Shown here: positions 25,359 to 33,254 of the stretch, piece by piece
Numbering within the stretch: position 1 is the stretch's first letter
Layout of the letters: the number at the start of each line of letters is the position of its first letter
Source: Qiania dongpingensis
GTDB taxonomy: Bacteria > Bacillota > Clostridia > Lachnospirales > Lachnospiraceae
Direction: 5' to 3'
Length of the DNA stretch: 64,000 nucleotides
Assembly: GCF_014337195.1 (NCBI RefSeq)
Contig: NZ_CP060634.1
Coordinates: 2,914,001 to 2,978,000 of the forward strand
Translations under genes and position numbers: made by a program
The notes under the pieces: model-generated
Seen by the model: only the letters and a program-made list of their open reading frames with translations
Database searches by the model: none
What the model was told of the DNA's origin: nothing

Positions 25359-26621
25359 ATGGGAAGCAAAACAGAACAAGCTTATGAACTGGCGAAGGAG
25401 CGCTACGCAAAGATGGGGGTGGATACGGAGGAAGCAGTGAAGAAGCTTCTAGCCGTCAGGATCTCTTTCAATGCGTGGCAGCTGGACGACGACAAGGGGT
25501 TTCTGCAGGTGGAGGCCGGAACCGGGGGAGGAGTCATGGCGACAGGCAACTATCCGGGAGCGGCGAAGAATGCGGAACAGCTGGTACAGGACGCGGGAAC
25601 AGTGTTCTCTTTGATTCCGGGCAGACATAAATTAAGCGTCCAATCCAAGATGATCGCTTCAGCCGAGCCGGGAATCGACCTGGACAGGATTGAAAAGGAG
25701 CATTACCGTTACTACGTGGACTGGGCGAAAGAGAACGGAATCGGGCTGGATTTTAACCCTAGCTGCTCAGGGCATCCCATGGCAAATTCTGGGTTTACTC
25801 TTAGCAGCGCGGATGAAAGGGTGCGGGAATTCTGGATCGAGCATTTCAGACGCGCCAGTGAGATAGGCGAATATCTGGGACAGGAGACTGGGATAAGATG
25901 TATGACGAATTACTGGATCCCCGACGGCTACAAGGATATGCCCGCGGATATGTACGCTCCCAGAAAAAGGCTGGAAGAATCCCTGGACCGCGTTTTTGAT
26001 CGGAAGGCAGACCGCGTTCATAATATGGATTCTCTGGAGAGCAAGCTTTTTGGCATAGGAGTGGAGGCCTATACGGTAGGCTCTCATGAATTCTATATGG
26101 CGTATGCGGCGAAACATCATCTTCCGGTCACACTGGACGCCGGTCATTTCCATATTTCGGAGGAAGTGGCGAACAAGATATCCTCTCTTATGTTCCTATG
26201 TGATGAGATCCTTCTGCATGTCACCAGGCCCATGAGATGGGACAGTGACCATGTGGTGGCGTTTGACGATACGACTCAGAACATCATGAATGAGATCGTA
26301 CGGAACGAATGGCTTGACCGGGTGCACATTGGAACGGATTATTTTGACGCTTCCATAAACCGGGTGGCGGCAGGAGTGATCGGTCTTCGCAACACACAGA
26401 AAGCGCTTCTGAAAGCTTTCCTGGAGCCGACAAAGGAGCTGCGGACCTATGAAAATGAAGGAAACTACACGAAGCGTCTGGCTCTCATGGAAGAAATGAA
26501 GACGATGCCTTTCCAGGCAGTCTGGGATCACATCTGTGAAATGGAGAATGTGCCGGTGGGATTTGGCTGGTTCGCGGAAGTGGAGCGGTATGAGAAAGAG
26601 GTCCAGTTAAAACGGCAGTGA
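25359..26621 (+). CDS. rhaA: L-rhamnose isomerase (also acts on D-allose/D-allulose)
   Basis: 420 residues, matching the usual RhaA length. It isomerises L-rhamnose and L-rhamnulose; RhaA enzymes also convert D-allose and D-allulose. Clear family blocks: GLDFNPSCSGHPMANSGFTL, NYWIPDGYKDMPADMYAPR, SKLFGIGVEAYTVGSHEFYM, TLDAGHFHISE, RWDSDHVV and RVHIGTDYFDASINRVAAGV, including the His, Asp and Glu metal ligands. The early active-site region reads SFNAWQLDDD where E. coli has HCWQGDD, a notable change. ATG 25359 follows AAAGGAGAAAGG. No rhaB or rhaD is nearby; instead a D-allulose 3-epimerase follows. Confidence 0.93.
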   Translation: MGSKTEQAYELAKERYAKMGVDTEEAVKKLLAVRISFNAWQLDDDKGFLQVEAGTGGGVMATGNYPGAAKNAEQLVQDAGTVFSLIPGRHKLSVQSKMIASAEPGIDLDRIEKEHYRYYVDWAKENGIGLDFNPSCSGHPMANSGFTLSSADERVREFWIEHFRRASEIGEYLGQETGIRCMTNYWIPDGYKDMPADMYAPRKRLEESLDRVFDRKADRVHNMDSLESKLFGIGVEAYTVGSHEFYMAYAAKHHLPVTLDAGHFHISEEVANKISSLMFLCDEILLHVTRPMRWDSDHVVAFDDTTQNIMNEIVRNEWLDRVHIGTDYFDASINRVAAGVIGLRNTQKALLKAFLEPTKELRTYENEGNYTKRLALMEEMKTMPFQAVWDHICEMENVPVGFGWFAEVERYEKEVQLKRQ

Positions 26622-26643
26622 CATGGAAAAGGGAGAAAAGAAA

Positions 26644-27537
26644 ATGAAATATGGTATCTATTTTGCTTACTGGGAAAAGAAGTGGGGAGCGGACCAGAGG
26701 AAATACATAGAGAAGGTGAAAAAGCTGGGGTTTGACATTTTGGAGATTTCCTGTGCAGCCCTTAAAGACATCAGCAAAGCCGAGCTTACGGCCTTTAAGG
26801 AAGAGGCGAAAGCCCAAGGGATCACCCTGACTGCGGGATACGGCCCTTCTGCGGAAGAAAACCTAGGTTCCGCGGACGAGGCCGTAACGAAACACGCTGT
26901 CGAGTTTTATACAGATATTCTAAAAAAGCTGGAATATCTGGATATCCACACCATCGGCGGCGGTATTTATTCCTATTGGCCGGTGGATTACACGAAGCCC
27001 ATTGACAAAAAAGGAGATTGGGAGCGGAGCGTGAAAAATGTCAGAACCGTATCCAGAATCGCCGGAGAATGTGGAGTGGACTACTGCCTGGAGGTTTTGA
27101 ACCGGTTTGAGGGATACCTTCTCAATACGGCGAAGGAGGCGGTGGAGTTTGTAAAGGAAGTGGATGTGCCGGCCGCAAAGGTGATGCTGGATACGTTCCA
27201 TATGAATATTGAAGAGGACAGTATGGTGGACGCAATCTTGACGGCGGGCAGCCGCCTGGGCCACTTCCATGTGGGAGAAAACAACAGGCGGGTGCCGGGA
27301 AAAGGGAATCTGCCCTGGTGTGAGATCGGCCATGCGCTGAGAAGGATCGGATATGACAAAAATGTTGTCATGGAGCCGTTTGTGTTGGACGGCGGCGAGG
27401 TGGGAAGCGATATCAAGATCTGGAGGGATTTGAGCAACAGCGCTTCCAAAGAGCAGCTGGACGAAGACGCCAGGAATTCTGTGGCATATCTGAGATATGT
27501 GTTCAGCGGCCCTGCATCGGATTACCGGCAGATATAA
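26644..27537 (+). CDS. D-allulose (D-psicose) 3-epimerase
   Basis: 297 residues, TIM barrel of the sugar isomerase/epimerase class. It is very close to the Clostridium cellulolyticum D-psicose 3-epimerase as I recall it, sharing YSYWPVDYTKPIDKKGDWER, CLEVLNRFEGYLLNT and VMLDTFHMNIEEDS. The metal ligands Glu150, Asp183, His209 and Glu244 fall at the same residue numbers as in that enzyme. ATG 26644 is used (GGGAG upstream, start matches the family); ATG 26623 is in frame. It interconverts D-allulose and D-fructose at C3. It is 22 bases after rhaA, so both are one operon. Confidence 0.93.
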   Translation: MKYGIYFAYWEKKWGADQRKYIEKVKKLGFDILEISCAALKDISKAELTAFKEEAKAQGITLTAGYGPSAEENLGSADEAVTKHAVEFYTDILKKLEYLDIHTIGGGIYSYWPVDYTKPIDKKGDWERSVKNVRTVSRIAGECGVDYCLEVLNRFEGYLLNTAKEAVEFVKEVDVPAAKVMLDTFHMNIEEDSMVDAILTAGSRLGHFHVGENNRRVPGKGNLPWCEIGHALRRIGYDKNVVMEPFVLDGGEVGSDIKIWRDLSNSASKEQLDEDARNSVAYLRYVFSGPASDYRQI

Positions 27538-27602
27538 AGGGTTCTTGCTTTGTCTTATCCCCTGTTTCCAGGTTTCGGATGTGTGATGTTTCTGTGAAAA
27601 TT

Positions 27603-27631
27603 TTGCGTTTTTTGTCGCATTGTGTTAGAAT
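27603..27631 (+). promoter_or_regulatory. Promoter of the zinc-ribbon membrane protein gene
   Basis: TTGCGT (27603-27608), 17-bp spacer, TAGAAT (27626-27631). Confidence 0.6.
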
Positions 27632-27687
27632 GGCATATATTTGATACTGGGAAAGCAAGATTGTTATTTATATAGGGGATGAGAATT

Positions 27688-28698
27688 ATGATTTGTCCAA
27701 AATGCGGAAGAGAAACGGAAGGTAAATTTTGCAGCAGCTGCGGGACGCTTTTAACGGGGCCGGGGAAACGGACAGCGCGGGCGGCAGACGATTTTTCAGG
27801 CGTGGATTTCGTACCGCAGGATGACGCCTGGGCGGCGGATACCGGAGAGAGGCTTTTCCGGGAGGAAACGGATCTTGACGAGACGGTGGTGCTGGAACCG
27901 CTGGAGCAGTATGACGGAGAGGAACAGAGAAGCGTTTACCACAGGGAAGAAAATGAGTCTTTGGTGAACCCGGAATACGAAGAGAAGAAAGAAAGCTACG
28001 GAAAGAAATACGGTAAATATGGAAGAGATCCATACGATCCGGATTCACAAAAGAGATATCCGAAAAACGGCGATATTTATAGTGAGAAGAAACAGAGCGG
28101 AAAAAAGAGCCGTCCGGGGAACCGGACTGTTTATGAGGAACAGGTGACCAGAAAGAAGAAAAAGAAAAAAGGCCGCGCCGCGTCTTCCGTGAAATCTGTG
28201 GGAAGGGTGACGGGGAAGGCTGTCGGAGGAACTCTGGGCAGGATACTGCCTCTCGCTCTGCGTCTTGCGTCCTTTGTACTGATGGGAGGGATGACCATCC
28301 GGCTGCTTACGGGTTTTTGGAGCCAGAGGGATGTGCTGGGTCCCATGACCCAGGTGGTTTCTGACCGCAATTATGCGGAGGGACTCTACCTTATTCTGGC
28401 GGCGGCGCTATTGGCGTATGGCGCGATATCGGCCCTTTGGATCCTCACGCGCAGACGCATGGCCTGCGACGGCAGGATGAGAAGATTCGATACAGGGCGG
28501 GGACTTATTCCTTTTGTGATAGTTGCGGGGCTCACATTCCTGGCGGCCAGGACGGCGCTCTATCTGCCTGGAAGCCCCCATGTCCTGAGCGGCCTGGGAC
28601 AGTTTTTCCTGGTGCTGGCCGCCGGCCAGTCCTGGGTCTATGTCTGCAGCGGACTTGGAATCGTATGTTGTGTTATTCGGAAAATCCTGAGACATTAA
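27688..28698 (+). CDS. Zinc-ribbon membrane protein, unknown
   Basis: About 336 residues. The N terminus MICPKCGRETEGKFCSSCG is a double-CxxC zinc ribbon. A long, highly charged linker (about residues 25-170, rich in Lys, Glu, Tyr and a KKKKKK run) follows, then four membrane spans in the last 150 residues. ATG 27688 is preferred because the family starts MICPKCG; ATG 27679 is in frame. Flanked by its own promoter and terminator, so monocistronic. Proteins of this build are frequent in Clostridia; no function is assigned. Confidence 0.75.
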   Translation: MICPKCGRETEGKFCSSCGTLLTGPGKRTARAADDFSGVDFVPQDDAWAADTGERLFREETDLDETVVLEPLEQYDGEEQRSVYHREENESLVNPEYEEKKESYGKKYGKYGRDPYDPDSQKRYPKNGDIYSEKKQSGKKSRPGNRTVYEEQVTRKKKKKKGRAASSVKSVGRVTGKAVGGTLGRILPLALRLASFVLMGGMTIRLLTGFWSQRDVLGPMTQVVSDRNYAEGLYLILAAALLAYGAISALWILTRRRMACDGRMRRFDTGRGLIPFVIVAGLTFLAARTALYLPGSPHVLSGLGQFFLVLAAGQSWVYVCSGLGIVCCVIRKILRH

Positions 28699-28715
28699 GG
28701 ACAGGGCGAAAGCTC

Positions 28716-28748
28716 CGGCCCGGCAGAATACGCCGGGCCGCTTTTTTT
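28716..28748 (+). terminator. Intrinsic terminator
   Basis: CGGCCCGGC pairs with GCCGGGCCG, followed by CTTTTTTT. Confidence 0.93.
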
Positions 28749-28767
28749 GTGCCTTGACGCATAAAGT

Positions 28768-29250
28768 GCGCCCGCCTTACGATGGGACCGAATCATTCCT
28801 CCTGCTCCTCTTTCCGCACCGAGATAAGGCTTCCACGTGTTTTGAAAACCATTGGAGCGGCTCACCGCAGCCCGCTGCCGTAAGGCGCGCGGGCCGTGTG
28901 GATATCCGATCCTTTTCTGGAATCAAGGGGATAGAAGTCATCCGAAAAGGTGCGGCAAAAAGAATACCGGCAGAAAGATTCCGGGCCGGCCTAAAGGTGA
29001 GCGCCGCAGGGCAGCGGCCGGTGTTCCCCGGGCGGAGGGAGGCAGAAACGAAAATACCGATTCCGTTTCTGAACGAACAGGAGACGGGAAATCATAAAGA
29101 TTTCCCGTCGACATGTGAGTGGTACTGCCGGAGCGGGGATAAAGCGGCCCCTGCGTCGCCAGCGAACCGAAATCGTGACGGTCCGGAACTTTTGCCGGTG
29201 CCTAACTGGAGCTTAATCGAAATTAAATAAAATAATTCCAAAAAGTATCT
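28768..29250 (-). repeat. Dispersed structured repeat, copy C (inverted)
   Basis: About 480 bp, the reverse complement of copy B positions 18181-18665 with scattered differences, sharing the conserved core at 29110-29190. It lacks the right-hand part carried by copies A and B. It fills the convergent gap between the zinc-ribbon gene and trxA. A 158-codon frame crosses it but has no ribosome site. Confidence 0.8.
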
Positions 29251-29261
29251 AATATTATACC

Positions 29262-29573
29262 CTAACTGTACAGCATAGCCCGGATGTTTTCTTTGGACTG
29301 CACGCCTGCTTTTTGTGCCGTCACTTTTCCGTCCTTGAGGACGACAAGTGTAGGGATGCTCATGATCCGGAACTGCCTTGCCAGATCTGCCTGTTCGTCT
29401 ATATTTACTTTTCCGACGGTGATGTCCGGCCTTTCTCCGGCGAGGGCGTCTACCGCAGGAGAGAGCATGCGGCAGGGTCCGCACCATTCAGCCCAGAAAT
29501 CCAGCAGCACCGGCTTCGCTGAATTCATGATTTCTCTATGGAAATTTTGCTTTGTTATGGTTTTGACTGACAT
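29262..29573 (-). CDS. trxA: Thioredoxin
   Basis: 103 residues, standard length. Active site WCGPC at residues 30-34 with the preceding LLDFWAEW; cis-Pro in MSIPTLVVLKDGK. Reduces protein disulfides in the cytoplasm with thioredoxin reductase (not in the window). It lies 66 bases downstream of a Crp/Fnr-type regulator gene on the same strand and may be co-transcribed or controlled by it. Confidence 0.96.
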   Translation of the reverse strand: MSVKTITKQNFHREIMNSAKPVLLDFWAEWCGPCRMLSPAVDALAGERPDITVGKVNIDEQADLARQFRIMSIPTLVVLKDGKVTAQKAGVQSKENIRAMLYS

Positions 29574-29639
29574 ATTGATAACTCCTTATTTCTTTACTAA
29601 ATAGTATACGGAGAATTTCGATACGGTTCTGTGACTGAG

Positions 29640-30314
29640 TCACAGATAGCCTTTGAGCCGGCTGCGGTCGAGAATACGGATTTTGCCGCGGGACAGAGAG
29701 ACAATCCCTTCTTCGCTGAAATATTTAAGCATCCGGGAGATCACCTCTCTGGCGCTTCCGATGTAGCGGGCTATCTGATCATGGGTGTAGGAAATTGTAT
29801 CTTCACCGGTCTTTGCTGTCTCGTCCCACAGAAAGATGGCGAGCCGCTTGTCTGCCCCCATAAATAATATCTGCTGGATGGTCCACATGACGTCAGAAAA
29901 CCGTTCGGTGGACAGCTTATAGGCGAACAATTCCACGTGGACATTCTGTGTCATCAGCCGGTGGAAAGCGGGAAGGGGCACGAGCAGGGCTTCTGTCGGC
30001 TCCACCGATTCTATCAGCACATCGAATGCGACGGCATCCAATACGCAGGAGGCCGAAAGAATACAGGTATCGCCTTTATAGAGGCGGTACAAGGTGACTT
30101 CTCTGCCGTCATCGGAAAGGATATAGGTGCGGATCTGCCCGGAGAGTACAAGAAGCATGCCGATGCATATTTCATCGTGGCGGTGGATCAGAGCTCCCTT
30201 TTCGAACTGTACAATGGAGCAGGAAGCTGCCAGTAATTCTTTTTCTTCTTCTGATAAATGCTCCCAAAAAGAGAAGCCGGTCTCTAAAATGGATATTCTG
30301 TCATTCTGGATCAT
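29640..30314 (-). CDS. Crp/Fnr family transcriptional regulator
   Basis: 224 residues. N-terminal cyclic-nucleotide-binding-fold domain (residues about 20-145, with VLSGQIRTYILSDDGREVTLYRLYKGD) and a C-terminal HTH_Crp domain (TISYTHDQIARYIGSAREVISRMLKYF). The Arg-Ser/Thr pair needed for cAMP is not evident in the phosphate loop. There are a few Cys residues but no Fnr-type four-Cys cluster, so a redox or small-ligand role is possible. It precedes trxA and is divergent from the Mrp-like operon. Targets unknown. Confidence 0.9.
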   Translation of the reverse strand: MIQNDRISILETGFSFWEHLSEEEKELLAASCSIVQFEKGALIHRHDEICIGMLLVLSGQIRTYILSDDGREVTLYRLYKGDTCILSASCVLDAVAFDVLIESVEPTEALLVPLPAFHRLMTQNVHVELFAYKLSTERFSDVMWTIQQILFMGADKRLAIFLWDETAKTGEDTISYTHDQIARYIGSAREVISRMLKYFSEEGIVSLSRGKIRILDRSRLKGYL

Positions 30315-30391
30315 ATTTTCCTCTTCGGCGGATCCATCTGTTACTTTATTTATATGCCTTTTAACGGGAAAATAGGAGGCGGAAAGTTTCC

Positions 30392-30420
30392 TTGTGTTTT
30401 CAAGGGAAGAGAGTTATACT
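30392..30420 (+). promoter_or_regulatory. Promoter of the Mrp/Mbh-like operon
   Basis: TTGTGT (30392-30397), 17-bp spacer, TATACT (30415-30420), 47 bp before the first start codon. All ten downstream genes follow on the same strand without a terminator until 40053. Confidence 0.65.
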
Positions 30421-30466
30421 CTATAAGGGCGTTGGATGAGAATTCACAGGGAGGGGTTTCGTCAAG

Positions 30467-30931
30467 ATGTATCTTATATTTTTATCTTTCTGGATTATGT
30501 TGAATGGAAGATTCACATGGGAAATCTTTCTGTTTGGTCTGGCAATTTCGGCGGCAGTTTATTTATTTATCTGCCGGTTTATGGATTACAGCCTGCGGAA
30601 GGATTTTTTGTTGTTGAAAAATACAGGTCTGTTTTTAGCTTTTTTGGGTGTTTTAGTCAAGGAGATCGCCAAGGCGAATCTGAATGTCCTTCGCCTGATT
30701 CTGTCTCAGAAATACCGGCCGGAGCCGGCACTTATATATTTTAAGACAGATCTCAAAAGCGGTATCTGTAAGGTGCTTCTGGCCAATTCCATTACGCTGA
30801 CGCCGGGAACCATTACTGTTTCCGTGGAGGGAAATGAGTTCTGTGTCCACTGTCTGGATAAGGATATGGCAGAAGGAATCGAAGAGTCGGATTTCGTGCG
30901 GCTTTTACGGAAGATGGAGGCGGGCCGATGA
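30467..30931 (+). CDS. mrpE: Mrp-type antiporter subunit E
   Basis: 154 residues. Two or three N-terminal spans (MYLIFLSFWIMLNGRFTWEI) and the family core LNVLRLILSQKYRPEPALIYF, then SGICKVLLANSITLTPGTITV. MrpE/MbhA subunits sit in the small membrane arm of Na+/H+ antiporter and related hydrogenase complexes. GGAGGGG is upstream of the ATG. It overlaps mrpF by ATGA. It heads an operon in the order of the archaeal mbh gene set (E, F, G, D/E-like, B, C, then antiporter subunits). Confidence 0.92.
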   Translation: MYLIFLSFWIMLNGRFTWEIFLFGLAISAAVYLFICRFMDYSLRKDFLLLKNTGLFLAFLGVLVKEIAKANLNVLRLILSQKYRPEPALIYFKTDLKSGICKVLLANSITLTPGTITVSVEGNEFCVHCLDKDMAEGIEESDFVRLLRKMEAGR

Positions 30932-31341
30932 CAGGAGCAGAGACACTTTATCAGGGAATTCTTATGGCGTGTATGGTGGTCCTGGCCATTTTGGTCCTGG
31001 TATCCATCATACGTTCTGTCCGCGGGCCGAAGACCGCGGACCGGATCATCGCGGTCAATATGATCGGAACGATGACGATCGTTATCATCGCGATTCTGTC
31101 TGTATATCTGAAAGAGAGCTATCTTGTGGATGTGTGCCTGATATATGCGATGATCAGCTTTTTGTCTGTGGTGGTCCTTACGAAGGTCTACACCGGGATA
31201 TATTTGGAGAAGAAAGGGATTCGGGGAGATAAGGCCGCCATAGAGGATAATCTGGAGCATCAGGGATATCTGGAAAAGGAAGAGAAAGAGCCGGCCGGAG
31301 AACCGGAGAAAAAGCGGCCGGAAAAAAAGGAGGAAGAGTAG
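30928..31341 (+). CDS. mrpF: Mrp-type antiporter subunit F with charged C-terminal tail
   Basis: 137 residues; typical MrpF is about 90. Three membrane spans with RSVRGPKTADRIIAVNMIGT, the family signature. The last 40 or so residues form a Glu/Lys-rich tail (EKEEKEPAGEPEKKRPEKKE) absent from ordinary MrpF and presumably cytoplasmic. Overlaps mrpE and is directly followed by mrpG. Confidence 0.92.
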   Translation: MTGAETLYQGILMACMVVLAILVLVSIIRSVRGPKTADRIIAVNMIGTMTIVIIAILSVYLKESYLVDVCLIYAMISFLSVVVLTKVYTGIYLEKKGIRGDKAAIEDNLEHQGYLEKEEKEPAGEPEKKRPEKKEEE

Positions 31342-31668
31342 ATGGAATGGGTACGTTTTGGAATTTCGGCGGCGCTCTTGCTGTTTGGTATCATGATGTT
31401 TTTGGCAGCTTCCATCGGAGTGAACCGGTTTCGCCGCGCTCTGAACCGGATGCACGCCGCTGCCCTTGGGGATACTCTTGGCATTCTTTTCGTAATCCTG
31501 GGCCTGATCATCTGGAAGGGTATTGGCTTTGACTCTCTGAAGCTTTTGCTGGTGGTGCTCTTTTTCTGGCTGGCCAGTCCCGTGGCAGGTCATATGATCA
31601 GCCGTCTGGAAGTGACGACGGATGAAGATTTGGGAGAGATCGAGGTGGAGCATCATGAGGATATTTGA
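31342..31668 (+). CDS. mrpG: Mrp-type antiporter subunit G
   Basis: 108 residues with three spans. GVNRFRRALNRMHAAALGDTLG is the family signature (R..D...R.HA.....LG). It begins directly after the mrpF stop and overlaps the next gene by 14 bases. Part of the small-subunit cluster of the antiporter complex. Confidence 0.92.
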   Translation: MEWVRFGISAALLLFGIMMFLAASIGVNRFRRALNRMHAAALGDTLGILFVILGLIIWKGIGFDSLKLLLVVLFFWLASPVAGHMISRLEVTTDEDLGEIEVEHHEDI

Positions 31669-31918
31669 GTTTTGCCTGCTGGCCGGGCTGATCGTATGTG
31701 CCTTGTCCGTAAGTTTTACGAAGAAGCTTCTGACATCCATTATCATCTATATGTCCTACAGTTCCATCATGGCTGTTATCTGGGTCATACTGCAGTCGCC
31801 GGACCTGGCTGTCACAGAAGCGGCAGTAGGAGCCGGCGTCACCAGTATCTTGTTTTTTGTGACCTTGAAGAAGATCAGGGCCATCAGAGAGGAGAAGCAG
31901 GATGAGACTGAGGAATGA
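31655..31918 (+). CDS. DUF4040-domain subunit (MbhD-like; C-terminal part of MrpA as a separate protein)
   Basis: 87 residues, three spans. The sequence MAVIWVILQSPDLAVTEAAVGAG with the acidic residues in SPDLAVTEA is the DUF4040 signature, found in the C-terminal region of MrpA and as separate MbhD in Mbh complexes. ATG 31655 follows GAGGTGGAG. It overlaps both neighbours. Its separation from an MrpA-type subunit is an Mbh-like trait. Confidence 0.88.
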   Translation: MRIFEFCLLAGLIVCALSVSFTKKLLTSIIIYMSYSSIMAVIWVILQSPDLAVTEAAVGAGVTSILFFVTLKKIRAIREEKQDETEE

Positions 31919-32879
31919 CTATGAAAAAAGCCGCTGGCACCGCCTGGAAAAATGGGTGGACGGCGATATCGACCCTCTGGAAGGACGGATGGAGATTGAG
32001 CCTCTGGACAGAGAAAAGGATGAAGATGCACAGTTTCCGGAAAAGGGGGAGCCCTTTATTGATGAGGAAAAGATAAATTCTGTGGTTTATGATACGGCCC
32101 ACAACAAGGAGCTTAAACTGTTCCGGATTATTTACCGGCTGGCTTCCGTGCTCCTTTGTGTGACGCTCATCGGCGTGCTCTTATGGACGGTGGTATACCT
32201 GCCGGAATTCGGAAGCCCGGATAATCCCATCAACAATGAAGTCTCTGCCCGCTATATAGCAAAGGGAGTGGAGGAGACCGGCGCGACCAACTTCGTAACC
32301 GGCATGATACTGGATTACCGTGCTTTTGATACCTTTGGAGAGTCCTGCGTACTGTTCATAGCGGCCACCTGTGTCCTGGTGCTCATGCGCCTGGATAATT
32401 CCAGCAGCAAAGAGAAGATGAAGAAGAAGAAAGAAGAAGAGAACGACAGGCTATATGAGCCGAAAAATGATCTGATCCTCCAGAAGGTATCTTGTGTCCT
32501 GGTGCCGCTCATCTTTATCTTTGGCATTTATATTATTTTGAACGGCCACCTGTCGCCGGGAGGCGGCTTTTCCGGCGGTGCGGTCATTGGATCCGGCCTG
32601 ATCTTATATCTGAACGCCTTTGGATTTAAGAAGACAGAGCGTTTCTTCACAGAGAAGACCTTCCGGCGGATCACCCTGGCGGCTCTTACCTTTTACTGTC
32701 TTGCCAAAAGCTATTCCTTTTTCACGGGGGCCAATCATATGGAGAGCGGGATTCCTCTGGGGACGCCCGGTGCGATCTTGTCCAGCGGGCTGATACTCCC
32801 CCTGAATATTTGTGTGGGCCTTGTGGTGGCCTGCACCATGTATGCGTTTTATACCTTGTTCCGAAAGGGGGGGATGTAG
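31902..32879 (+). CDS. MbhE-MrpB fusion subunit
   Basis: 325 residues. A charged N-terminal region (about 1-75) is followed by one span and the MbhE motif GSPDNPINNEVSARYIAKG with TNFVTGMILDYRAFDTFGE, then another span (about residues 75-165). After a Lys/Glu-rich linker (KMKKKKEEEND) comes a complete MrpB domain with NGHLSPGGGFSGGAVIGSG. In Mbh operons these are two proteins and in Mrp the first is the end of MrpA; here they are one. Overlaps the preceding gene by 17 bases and abuts mrpC. Confidence 0.88.
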   Translation: MRLRNDYEKSRWHRLEKWVDGDIDPLEGRMEIEPLDREKDEDAQFPEKGEPFIDEEKINSVVYDTAHNKELKLFRIIYRLASVLLCVTLIGVLLWTVVYLPEFGSPDNPINNEVSARYIAKGVEETGATNFVTGMILDYRAFDTFGESCVLFIAATCVLVLMRLDNSSSKEKMKKKKEEENDRLYEPKNDLILQKVSCVLVPLIFIFGIYIILNGHLSPGGGFSGGAVIGSGLILYLNAFGFKKTERFFTEKTFRRITLAALTFYCLAKSYSFFTGANHMESGIPLGTPGAILSSGLILPLNICVGLVVACTMYAFYTLFRKGGM

Positions 32880-33254
32880 ATGCTTGCACATCTGGCGGCG
32901 AATATGGAAGAGACGGCGTCCATGATCTTATTTGGCATTGGATTTACGACGCTCCTGCTCCATAAGAACCTGATAAAGAAAATAATCGGCTTAAACATCA
33001 TGGATACCGCGGTATATTTATTTCTGGCGGCCAAGGGATACATATCCGGAAGAATGGTGCCAATCCTGACCGACGGGATCACGGACCCGGCGGCGTATAC
33101 GAACCCGATACCCGACGGTCTGGTGCTAACCGGGATTGTAGTGTCAGTCAGCGTGACAGCCTTGATGTTGTCTCTGACTATCCGTCTATACAGAAGATAT
33201 GGTTCTCTGGATCTGGATGAGATAGTCATGCAGTGGAGGAAGGAGGAGCGGTGA
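32880..33254 (+). CDS. mrpC: Mrp-type antiporter subunit C (NuoK-like)
   Basis: 124 residues, three spans like NuoK/MrpC. Family features: FGIGFTTLLLHKNLIKKIIGLNIM early, and TDPAAYTNPIPDGLVLTGIVV, which is close to the MrpC motif DP.PQALVLTAIVI. The overlap ATGA with the next gene couples them. Confidence 0.9.
   Translation: MLAHLAANMEETASMILFGIGFTTLLLHKNLIKKIIGLNIMDTAVYLFLAAKGYISGRMVPILTDGITDPAAYTNPIPDGLVLTGIVVSVSVTALMLSLTIRLYRRYGSLDLDEIVMQWRKEER

Noticed and set aside
28754..29230. A 158-codon frame as a protein gene
   Set aside because: It covers repeat copy C, starts next to a strong terminator and has no ribosome site.
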